Shown: one piece after another, positions 1 to 6,160 of the stretch
How the letters are laid out: each line of letters begins with the position of its first letter
How positions within the stretch are numbered: the first letter of the stretch is position 1
Assembly (NCBI GenBank): GCA_002345475.1
Contig: DDWC01000116.1
Coordinates: 8,802 to 30,874 of the forward strand
From: Firmicutes bacterium UBA2296
GTDB taxonomy: Bacteria; Bacillota; UBA994
Direction of reading: 5' to 3'
Length of the DNA: 22,073 bases
Position numbers and translations under genes: made by a program
The notes under the pieces: generated by a model
What the model saw: only the letters and a program-made list of their open reading frames with translations
Databases searched by the model: none
What the model was told of the DNA's origin: nothing

Positions 1-1
1 C

Positions 2-319
2 GCGGGCGAACTTGTAGCTGACAATGAGGCGCAGGGGTTAATTTATCGTACGCTGGTACCCGCCGGTTCGGGCACCCGTCTTGCTGCAAACCTGGTGACC
101 GTGGCGCCAGGCGGAGTGACGCGGAAACACGCACATAACTGGGAGCAGGTGAACTACATTGTGAGTGGCACGGGAACACTGGTGGACGCTGCAGGATGTC
201 GCCACACTCTGGTCGGGGGCATGGTGATTCACTTTTCTGGTGATGAACTTCACTGGTTTGAAAACGACAGCGCAGAGGATCTGGTGATTCTGGGCGTGCT
301 TGGTCCTGACGCGAAGTAA
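2..319 (+). CDS. Cupin-domain protein, 3' part
   Basis: The reading frame is open from the window edge to TAA at 317-319, so the start lies outside. Both cupin signatures are visible. Motif 1 is G-x5-HxH-x3-E-x6-G around HAHNWEQVNYIVSG, and motif 2 is G-x5-PxG-x2-H-x3-N-like around GGMVIHFSGDELHWFEN, with S in place of the usual P. The two His of HAH, the Glu and the later His normally hold a divalent metal. Small single-domain cupins of this kind are sugar or small-molecule binding proteins, isomerases or dioxygenases, and nothing here says which. The gene ends 13 bp before the -35 box of the next gene, with no clear terminator between them. Family confident, function unknown. Confidence 0.85.
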   Translation, partial: AGELVADNEAQGLIYRTLVPAGSGTRLAANLVTVAPGGVTRKHAHNWEQVNYIVSGTGTLVDAAGCRHTLVGGMVIHFSGDELHWFENDSAEDLVILGVLGPDAK

Positions 320-332
320 CACTGGGCATTGG

Positions 333-361
333 TGGACACAAACGTGTGTTCGCAGTATAAT
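333..361 (+). promoter_or_regulatory. Sigma-A type promoter of the radical SAM/DUF4130 operon
   Basis: The -35 box is TGGACA at 333-338 (5 of 6 consensus), the spacer is 17 bp, and the -10 box is a perfect TATAAT at 356-361. Transcription should start near 367-369, only about 20 bp before the TTG start codon, giving a very short leader. The inverted repeat at 359-389 begins inside the -10 box. Confidence 0.75.
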
Positions 362-389
362 GGTATCACAGGAAGGCGGTGATACCATT
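359..389. promoter_or_regulatory. Perfect 11-bp inverted repeat, probable operator
   Basis: AATGGTATCAC (359-369) and GTGATACCATT (379-389) are perfect reverse complements separated by 9 bp. The left arm overlaps the -10 box, the central 9 bp hold the ribosome binding site AGGAAGG, and the right arm abuts the TTG start. The predicted transcript starts near 368, so the mRNA would carry only the right arm. A DNA operator for a dimeric repressor is therefore more likely than an RNA hairpin. It does not match the Gram-positive LexA box (GAAC-N4-GTTC). Confidence 0.6.
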
Positions 390-1720
390 TGGACGTCCTT
401 AGCAAGCTTGAAATCCTCGCTGATGCTGCCAAGTACGATGTTGCCTGCACTTCCAGCGGAGTGAATCGCAAAGCCTCTCCAGGGCAAATCGGCAGCGCCG
501 CATCCTGTGGTATCTGCCACAGCTTCGCCGCAGACGGCAGATGCATTTCGCTACTCAAGGTGTTAATGGGCAACCACTGCGCCTTTGACTGCCGCTATTG
601 CGTCAACAGGCGAACCAATGACGTGCGCAGAGCGGCCTTTTCGCCGCGCGAGATCGCCGACCTCACCATGCAGTTTTACCGGCGTAACTACATAGAGGGT
701 CTGTTTCTCAGCTCCGCGGTGGAGAGAAACCCGGATTACGCCACTGAACAGATGATCGTCGCTCTGCGCCTGCTGCGCAAGGAGTACCGTTTCGCCGGTT
801 ACATCCACGTCAAAGGGATTCCCGGCACAGACAAGTCTCTGATCGCCTCTTTGGGCCTGCTGGCCGATCGCATTAGCATAAACATCGAACTACCTTCCCA
901 GGCCAGCCTTAATCTGCTGGCCCCAGACAAAAGCAAGGCATCCATCCTTGACCCTATGGGTTACGTCACGGAGCAGATAGCCGACTATAAGAGCCTGGCT
1001 CTGCGCCGCCAGGGTTTTTCAGCCGCCGCCAGTTTTGCTCCTGCCGGGCAAAGCACTCAGATGATAATTGGCGCCACGCCGGATAGCGACCTGCAGATAC
1101 TCAGGCTCACGGAGTCACTCTACCGAAAGTACAGGCTTAAGCGCGTCTTCTTTTCCGCCTATATGCCGGTAGTGTCCGACGGTTTGCTTCCCGCAATAGA
1201 CAGCAGACCGCCACTCTTGCGGGAACATCGCCTTTACCAGGCCGACTGGCTGCTCCGCTTCTACGGGTTCTCAGCCAGCGAACTGCTTACCGAGAGCAAC
1301 AACAGTTTCAACCCCTACGTAGATCCCAAGTGCAATTGGGCCCTGAACAATCCTGACTTCTTCCCGCTGGAGATAAACACAGCTTCCCGAGAGGAGCTCT
1401 TGCGGGTCCCCGGCATTGGCGTGACCGGCACCCGGCGCATTCTGGCAGCCCGACGCCAGGCATCTTTAACATTCGCCGATCTGCAGAAGCTGGGCGTAGT
1501 GATAAAGAGGGCACAATACTTTGTCACCTGTAACGGAAGAAGGCCCGAAGATCTGCCCGTGGCGCCGGACACTGTGCTCCGCGGACTAATCTCCGAGCGG
1601 CTTCTTGCCGAAGGACGCAAGGGTTGGTTGGGCGAGCCCGAGCCGGAGCAACTTAGCTACATCCGCGAGCATCCGCTACTGGAGGGGGGTGTACCCGGAT
1701 GGCAACTGGTGAACAAATAG
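389..1720 (+). CDS. Putative DNA modification/repair radical SAM protein (TIGR03916-like)
   Basis: This is a 443-residue protein starting at TTG, with AGGAAGGCGG 7-8 nt upstream. The radical SAM cluster motif CxxxCxxC is CAFDCRYC at residues 64-71. Further cysteines lie just before it (C20, C40, C43, C52) and could bind another cluster. The C-terminal part holds a helix-hairpin-helix (residues about 329-358, core VPGIGVTGTRRI), which points to DNA binding. Family knowledge: this radical SAM family occurs paired with a DUF4130/TIGR03915 partner, sometimes fused to a uracil-DNA-glycosylase-like domain, and is predicted to act in DNA repair or base modification; no reaction is established to my knowledge. 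The partner gene follows with a 22-nt overlap, implying translational coupling. Family assignment is strong and the reaction is unknown. Confidence 0.9.
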   Translation: MDVLSKLEILADAAKYDVACTSSGVNRKASPGQIGSAASCGICHSFAADGRCISLLKVLMGNHCAFDCRYCVNRRTNDVRRAAFSPREIADLTMQFYRRNYIEGLFLSSAVERNPDYATEQMIVALRLLRKEYRFAGYIHVKGIPGTDKSLIASLGLLADRISINIELPSQASLNLLAPDKSKASILDPMGYVTEQIADYKSLALRRQGFSAAASFAPAGQSTQMIIGATPDSDLQILRLTESLYRKYRLKRVFFSAYMPVVSDGLLPAIDSRPPLLREHRLYQADWLLRFYGFSASELLTESNNSFNPYVDPKCNWALNNPDFFPLEINTASREELLRVPGIGVTGTRRILAARRQASLTFADLQKLGVVIKRAQYFVTCNGRRPEDLPVAPDTVLRGLISERLLAEGRKGWLGEPEPEQLSYIREHPLLEGGVPGWQLVNK

Positions 1721-2466
1721 TATACCTTTACGACGGCAGTTTTCCTGGTCTGATGTGCGCCCTGTACGAAAGCCTGCACAGGAACTGCCTGCCCGAAGAC
1801 GTTTGCAGTGAGGACAGCGCAGTGCTCTATCTCTACCCCACGCAACGTATTATCACAGATGAGGGACAGGCGAGGTCCTTTCAGAAATGGATACTGGAAC
1901 ACTGCGGCAGCGACGTGCTGACCTTTGTCCGACACGGCTTTCTTTCCTGTCTTGCCAGACGCGAGATCCGCATCCTGAGATTTTTGCGGCTTGCCCGGGA
2001 GAGAGGACCGCGCGTGCTGGACATGCTGCAACATGACGACGTGCTGCCTCTGCACCGGGCAGTCCTGCATCTTAGGCGTGAGAGTCACCTGCTCAAGGGA
2101 TTTGTGCATTTTTCACTGCGCCAGGGAGTGCTTGTGGCCACCATTGGTCCCAGGAATCAGGTGTTGCCGCTGCTGGCAGAACACTTCTGTACACGGTTCT
2201 CCGCGGAACGTTTTCTGATTCACGACAGCACTAATAACATGGTGCTTATGCATGACCCGCCACGGACAGAACTGCTGTCGGTGACCGGGGTCGAGTTATC
2301 GGCCAAGGACCAGGGGGAAGAAGATATTGAGGCTCTGTGGAGGCTGTTCTATGACACCATAGATGTCTCCGGTCGGGAGAACCCGCGATTGCGCATGAGT
2401 CTGATGCCTAAGCGATACTGGAGCTTTATGACTGAATTTCAGGAACAAGGGACAGGACCGAGATGA
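1699..2466 (+). CDS. DUF4130/TIGR03915 putative DNA metabolism protein
   Basis: This 255-residue protein starts at ATG 1699, with GGAGGGGGG 8-10 nt upstream inside the end of the radical SAM gene. The N-terminus (IVYLYDGSFPGLMCALYE) and the C-terminal MPKRYWSFMTEF are typical of the DUF4130 family, which accompanies the radical SAM protein just upstream. No glycosylase motif (uracil-DNA-glycosylase GEAPG/HPSP type) is visible, so this is the unfused form. It ends at 2466, and its last codons and TGA form the left arm and loop of the terminator. It probably acts as the DNA- or product-handling partner of the radical SAM enzyme; that is inference from obligate pairing. Confidence 0.9.
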   Translation: MATGEQIVYLYDGSFPGLMCALYESLHRNCLPEDVCSEDSAVLYLYPTQRIITDEGQARSFQKWILEHCGSDVLTFVRHGFLSCLARREIRILRFLRLARERGPRVLDMLQHDDVLPLHRAVLHLRRESHLLKGFVHFSLRQGVLVATIGPRNQVLPLLAEHFCTRFSAERFLIHDSTNNMVLMHDPPRTELLSVTGVELSAKDQGEEDIEALWRLFYDTIDVSGRENPRLRMSLMPKRYWSFMTEFQEQGTGPR

Positions 2467-2484
2467 CTCGGCCCTGTTCTTTTT
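2450..2484 (+). terminator. Rho-independent terminator with the stop codon in its loop
   Basis: The stem 2450-2462 pairs with 2467-2479 (13 pairs, one G-T and one A-C mismatch). The loop is ATGA, which contains the TGA stop of the DUF4130 gene, and TTTTT follows at 2480-2484. It closes the radical SAM operon 4 bp before the convergent selenoprotein gene ends. Confidence 0.85.
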
Positions 2485-2487
2485 GCT

Positions 2488-2832
2488 TCACAGCAGACTT
2501 TCCAGCCTTGCTTCATCGAAGCCCACCACTAATGCATCATCCTTCAGGTAGAGGGGACGTATCATGGTTTTTGGGTTGTCAGACAGTAGCTGGGCAACAT
2601 CGGCGTCTGACATCGCCTGAGTGTCTACCTGCAAGTCCTTCAGGGTGCGACTTCGCATATTGAGCAAAGCCTTTATGCCACCATCCAGGTGCGCAGACAA
2701 CTTCATCAGTTCTGCGGGTGTCAGGGGGTCTTTAAGGATATCCCGGTATTCATACTCCACATTCTGATCGGCAAGCCACGCTCGCCCTTTGCGGCAGGTG
2801 GTTCAAGTGGGGTAGCAATAGAAAATTAGCAT
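2488..2832 (-). CDS. ArsC/Spx-family (YusI-like) selenoprotein, UGA-encoded selenocysteine at residue 10
   Basis: Without recoding, only a 90-residue piece from GTG 2760 remains, lacking the family's N-terminal redox motif. Reading in the same frame from ATG 2832 gives MLIFYCYPT-U-TTCRKGRAWL, then NVEYEYRDI and the rest, with TGA at 2805-2803 exactly where the family has the first Cys of CxxC (YPxC-x-TCRKAxxWL in B. subtilis YusI). The total of 114 residues is the normal family length. C13 is the second thiol, and the late RP of MIRPLYL is the conserved Arg-Pro. AGGAG lies 9 nt before ATG 2832. A second ATG at 2836 is in another frame. The protein is a thioredoxin-fold reductase; arsenate is not proven as substrate, since many YusI/YffB-like members have no known one. 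A hairpin fitting bacterial SECIS rules follows the UGA. The alternative is a nonsense mutation of Cys10, which is less likely because it would hit exactly the redox Cys in an otherwise intact gene. Confidence 0.87.
2770..2786 (-). promoter_or_regulatory. Candidate bacterial SECIS element
   Basis: On the minus strand GGCGAG (2786-2781) pairs with CTTGCC (2775-2770), six pairs with one G-U, around the loop CGTGG. The loop begins 22 nt after the UGA codon (2805-2803) and has G as its second base. Bacterial SECIS elements read by SelB are short hairpins inside the coding region with a G in the first loop positions, roughly 16-37 nt from the UGA. A possible lower stem is CCAC 2801-2798 with GTGG 2760-2757. 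An alternative hairpin with loop GCAAAG lies too close to the UGA. Confidence 0.65.
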
Positions 2833-2863
2833 GCATTATCACTCCTCATCTCTCTTTGAGATA

Positions 2864-2892
2864 ATACTATCCGACCCGCAAGATTCTATCAA
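2864..2892 (-). promoter_or_regulatory. Probable promoter of the selenoprotein gene
   Basis: On the minus strand the -35 is TTGATA (2892-2887), the spacer is 17 bp, and the -10 is TAGTAT (2869-2864). Transcription would start near 2857, about 25 nt before the ATG, with AGGAG (2847-2843) in the leader. For the divergent baeRF gene a weak -10 (TATAAA near 2905-2911) is visible but has no convincing -35. Confidence 0.5.
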
Positions 2893-2979
2893 ACAGATTA
2901 GAGCATATAAAAGGAATATTCGGTCTTTTTGCAGAAACAAGTAATGTGGTTTATCTTGCCCACGGAAAGGAGAGTCACC

Positions 2980-4131
2980 ATGGACTATGCCAACGAGATT
3001 AAACTACTTATGAGTAATGTGACGCAACCGTGTATTTCCATGTATCTGCCACTTTCGGTAGGCAACGAGAGCGTGCAGGCCAAAATCACCCTGAAATCGC
3101 TGCTGAGAGAGGCCGAGACGAAGTTGCTGCAGACTATGCGCCGACCGGATGTAGAGGAACTATTGTCGCCGATGGAAAGCTTTCTGCTGGAGAGCCGAAG
3201 TTGGGAAAAGAGAGGCAACGGCCTGGCCGTGTTCATTGCCCCGGGATTCTTCCGACACGTGCACGCTCCGATCGAGTTTAGTCGTCGTCTGATGATTGGC
3301 GAGACTTTCCACATAAAGCCCATGCTCCAGCTCCTGAACAATCCGGGGGATTACTACGTGTTGGACCTTGATCTCGGCAAGACCAGGGTATTCTATGGCA
3401 CCGAATTCACCTTGCAAGAAATCGAGCTTCAGGGAACCCCCCTCAGCCTGGAAGAGGCCATGCAGTACGACGACCCCGAAAACCATCTGCAGTTTCATAC
3501 CAGCACCCCTAGCCGCGGCGGGGAGGGCGGCCGTCGTGCGGCCCAGTTCCATGGACATGGCGGAACCACAGATTACGAAAAGAACAACATTTTGCGTTAC
3601 TTCCAGCAGCTCGATGTGGGACTGCAGAACGTAGTGGCCACTTCAGGGGCTCCCGTAGTTCTCGGTGGAGCCGAGTACCTCACCGCCATTTATCGCGAGG
3701 CCAGCAAGTATTCAGGACTCATGCCCGAAATCCTGGCCGGCAGCCTCAGCAACACCCAACCGGTTGAGATCCGACACACCGCCTGGAAGATTGCCGCGCC
3801 CCACTACCGCCAGGTGGAGGAGAAGGCCCGAGCCAGATACTCCGAACTGCTGGGGACGGGTCTGGCTTCGAACAATTCCGAGGAGGTACTCCTGGGCTGC
3901 TATCATGGTCGCGTAGCAACGCTCTTCGTTTCGCTCCACAAGCAGATTTGGGGCGAGGTAGACCCGGAGGCCGGAACCGTAACCACCTGCGAACCCGAGG
4001 ACGGGCAAAGCGTTCATGACCTGCTCAACTTGGCCGCCATGCAGGCGATAGCCCAGGGTGGCGCCGTGTTCGTCCTGCCACCGGAGGAGATGCCGGACGG
4101 CGCTGCTCTTGCGGCAGTCTTCAGATTCTGA
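2980..4131 (+). CDS. baeRF-type (bacterial archaeo-eukaryotic release factor-like) protein
   Basis: This is a 383-residue protein. ATG 2980 is chosen because GGAAAGGAGA lies 6-7 nt upstream; the frame is open further back without a ribosome site. Recognisable family blocks are CISMYLPLSVGNE near the N-terminus, KSLLREAETKLL, GLAVFIAPGFFR, HIKPMLQLL, YYVLDLDLGKTRVFYG, YDDPENHLQFHT, a Gly-rich loop SRGGEGGRRAAQFHGHG, and the C-terminal VFVLPPEEMPDGAALAAVFRF. Burroughs and Aravind described such proteins as bacterial relatives of eRF1/Pelota, probably working at stalled or resting ribosomes; that role is a prediction. The Gly-rich FHGHG loop sits where eRF1 proteins carry functional loops. The gene stands alone, divergent from the selenoprotein. 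Family number (3 or 7) not settled. Confidence 0.8.
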   Translation: MDYANEIKLLMSNVTQPCISMYLPLSVGNESVQAKITLKSLLREAETKLLQTMRRPDVEELLSPMESFLLESRSWEKRGNGLAVFIAPGFFRHVHAPIEFSRRLMIGETFHIKPMLQLLNNPGDYYVLDLDLGKTRVFYGTEFTLQEIELQGTPLSLEEAMQYDDPENHLQFHTSTPSRGGEGGRRAAQFHGHGGTTDYEKNNILRYFQQLDVGLQNVVATSGAPVVLGGAEYLTAIYREASKYSGLMPEILAGSLSNTQPVEIRHTAWKIAAPHYRQVEEKARARYSELLGTGLASNNSEEVLLGCYHGRVATLFVSLHKQIWGEVDPEAGTVTTCEPEDGQSVHDLLNLAAMQAIAQGGAVFVLPPEEMPDGAALAAVFRF

Positions 4132-4227
4132 TACACTGATGGGCATTGCTTGATCATGTGCACATATTTGAGCACGGGGGTCGCCTAGGTGACACCGACA
4201 TCAACGAACGCGAGAGGGGGAGGGTCA

Positions 4228-6105
4228 TTGGCAGGCACCAGGCGTTTTACCGCCCGCTTTGTGGCTCTCCGTTTCTTCATATACTCTGTTCTATATATCG
4301 TCCTCTCCGACTGGCTGCTCTATCTCCTGGTGTCTGACCCGGTGACTATGTCCCGTTTGCAGACGATCAAGGGGTGGGGCTATGTTGCGTTGGCGGCAAT
4401 TCTCATATTTGTCCTTCTGACCAGGCATCAGAGGGAAATAGACAGATCATTTGCCGAGCAGAAGCTGACAGAATCCCGTTTGCGGAGCTACATAAAGGAC
4501 CTCGACTTGCTGGTTCACGTTTCTGCGGCGTTGCGCGAGGCAGAAGACATAGATAGCATGCTCCCGGTGCTGCTGGACAGGACTCTGTCCGCTCTAAACA
4601 CTGACTCAGGCGCGGTGACCCTTTTCGACGTCAACACCGAAGATTTGCGCTATGAGCTTTCACGGGGCTGGTTTTCCGTCACGCGCCGAACGCGCAAACG
4701 CCCGAGAACAGGCATTTCTGGCCAGGTATATGCCACCGGCAAGCTGTACCTGATCTCGGATTATGCCACGGATCCATCTACGCGGGCAGATGCCAGGCCG
4801 GCCATCCCGCCGGGTTGGAGCGGTGCGTGTGTGCCTTTGCGGGCCCACGCCCACACCATCGGTGTCATGTTTATTGCCGTGCCACATCCTCGTACGTTGA
4901 GCGAAGACGAGCTAAAGATTATCACCTCCCTGGCCGATATGACAGGTGTAGCCCTTCATCGCACGCTTCTCTACGAAGAGGCCATTACCAGGCTCCATCA
5001 GTTGAAGAGCCTGCGACAGATAGACCTGGCGATCATAAGCAATCCCAATTTGACGCCCACAGTGAAGGTCATCGTCGAGGAAGTCCGCCAACGCCTCGAG
5101 GTTGACGCTACGGCCATCTACCTGGTGGACGAAGACAGCGGCAGTCTGGTCTTTTCCGGAAGCAGCGGTATTTCAGACCCGCCTGACCTTGGCAGCACCA
5201 TTGCGACTCCAGGGGCTGGCCTGCTGGATTCCGTCAAGAATGCTTCTCCGACGGATGGCGGATTGTTGCCGGAACAGTGCCCGCTACCGTGTCTGACACA
5301 CGGGTTCGCGAAATGCATGAGTGTCCCTCTGACCGCGCAGGGCCGTACTGTGGGGCTACTGACTCTCTTCTCACGGACGCAGTTTCGCGATGACGGCGAG
5401 TGGACGGGCTTCCTGGAAATGTTGGCAGGACAGGCTACCATTGCGGTGGAGACGTCAAGACTCTTCGCCGAAGCGGAAAAAAGCCGGCAGGAACTTCTGG
5501 CAGCCTACGAATCGACAATTGCAGGCTGGTCCTACGCGCTGGACATGCGCGACAAAGAAACAGAGGGACATAGTCGGCGTGTCATGGAACTGACTGTGAG
5601 GCTGGCCGAAAAGCTGGAAGTCCCGCCGCATGAACTGGTTCACTTGCGCAGAGGAGCCATGTTGCACGATGTGGGTAAAATGGCTATCCCCGACAGCATA
5701 CTGCGCAAACCGGGCGCCCTTTCCGCGGAAGAATGGGAGATCATGCGCCGGCACCCAGCATACGCCAAGGAAATGCTGTCCAGCATAGATTATCTGGTTG
5801 CGGCACTGGATATACCCTACTGCCACCACGAAAAGTGGGATGGCAGCGGTTACCCTCAAGGGCTGTCTGGAGAGGCCATACCCCTTGCGGCCCGCATTTT
5901 CGCCATCGTGGATGTTTATGACGCCTTGCTCAGCGACCGACCTTACCGTCCTGCCTGGACCCACGGGCAAACAATCGATCACATACTCTCTCAGAGCGGT
6001 AGCCATTTTGACCCACAAGTGGTTGACCTGTTTCTTGCAGTTGTTTCAGAATCGGCTGAGGCGCTTTTGCCCGAGAATAGGAAAGACTACAAGCCCAGCC
6101 GTTAA
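4228..6105 (+). CDS. Membrane GAF-GAF-HD-GYP protein, predicted c-di-GMP phosphodiesterase (copy 1)
   Basis: TTG 4228 is preferred because GGAGG lies 4 nt upstream; the frame is also open from GTG 4189, which has no good ribosome site. This gives 625 residues: two membrane helices (about 11-36 and 49-64) with a short outside loop and the common IVLSDWLL/LQTIKGW signature, a linker helix, GAF1 (about 90-245), GAF2 (about 250-415) and HD-GYP (about 430-600). The catalytic set is complete: EGHSRRV, MLHDVGK (HD at 480-481), HHEKWDGSGYP and VDVYDAL. HD-GYP enzymes hydrolyse c-di-GMP, or 3'3'-cGAMP in some lineages. GAF2 carries C351, C355 and C363 (CPLPCLTHGFAKC), a possible redox or metal site. 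It is followed by a paralogue, so the pair probably arose by tandem duplication. Confidence 0.9.
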   Translation: MAGTRRFTARFVALRFFIYSVLYIVLSDWLLYLLVSDPVTMSRLQTIKGWGYVALAAILIFVLLTRHQREIDRSFAEQKLTESRLRSYIKDLDLLVHVSAALREAEDIDSMLPVLLDRTLSALNTDSGAVTLFDVNTEDLRYELSRGWFSVTRRTRKRPRTGISGQVYATGKLYLISDYATDPSTRADARPAIPPGWSGACVPLRAHAHTIGVMFIAVPHPRTLSEDELKIITSLADMTGVALHRTLLYEEAITRLHQLKSLRQIDLAIISNPNLTPTVKVIVEEVRQRLEVDATAIYLVDEDSGSLVFSGSSGISDPPDLGSTIATPGAGLLDSVKNASPTDGGLLPEQCPLPCLTHGFAKCMSVPLTAQGRTVGLLTLFSRTQFRDDGEWTGFLEMLAGQATIAVETSRLFAEAEKSRQELLAAYESTIAGWSYALDMRDKETEGHSRRVMELTVRLAEKLEVPPHELVHLRRGAMLHDVGKMAIPDSILRKPGALSAEEWEIMRRHPAYAKEMLSSIDYLVAALDIPYCHHEKWDGSGYPQGLSGEAIPLAARIFAIVDVYDALLSDRPYRPAWTHGQTIDHILSQSGSHFDPQVVDLFLAVVSESAEALLPENRKDYKPSR

Positions 6106-6118
6106 AGGCCGGGCTTGT
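6089..6118 (+). terminator. Hairpin at the end of HD-GYP copy 1, stop codon in the loop
   Basis: ACAAGCCCAGCC (6089-6100) pairs with GGCCGGGCTTGT (6107-6118), 12 pairs with one A-C mismatch. The loop GTTAAA contains the TAA stop. It is followed by TGCGC rather than a T run, so it may be an attenuator or mRNA-end stabiliser rather than a full terminator. Some read-through into copy 2 is likely. Confidence 0.6.
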
Positions 6119-6160
6119 TGCGCATAAATGTCCCTGGAGCGGCAGAAAGGAGGTGACCAC

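Noticed and set aside
2488..2760. A 90-residue ArsC-like protein starting at GTG 2760
   Set aside because: This start loses the whole N-terminal redox motif and has no ribosome site. The family sequence continues upstream through UGA to ATG 2832.
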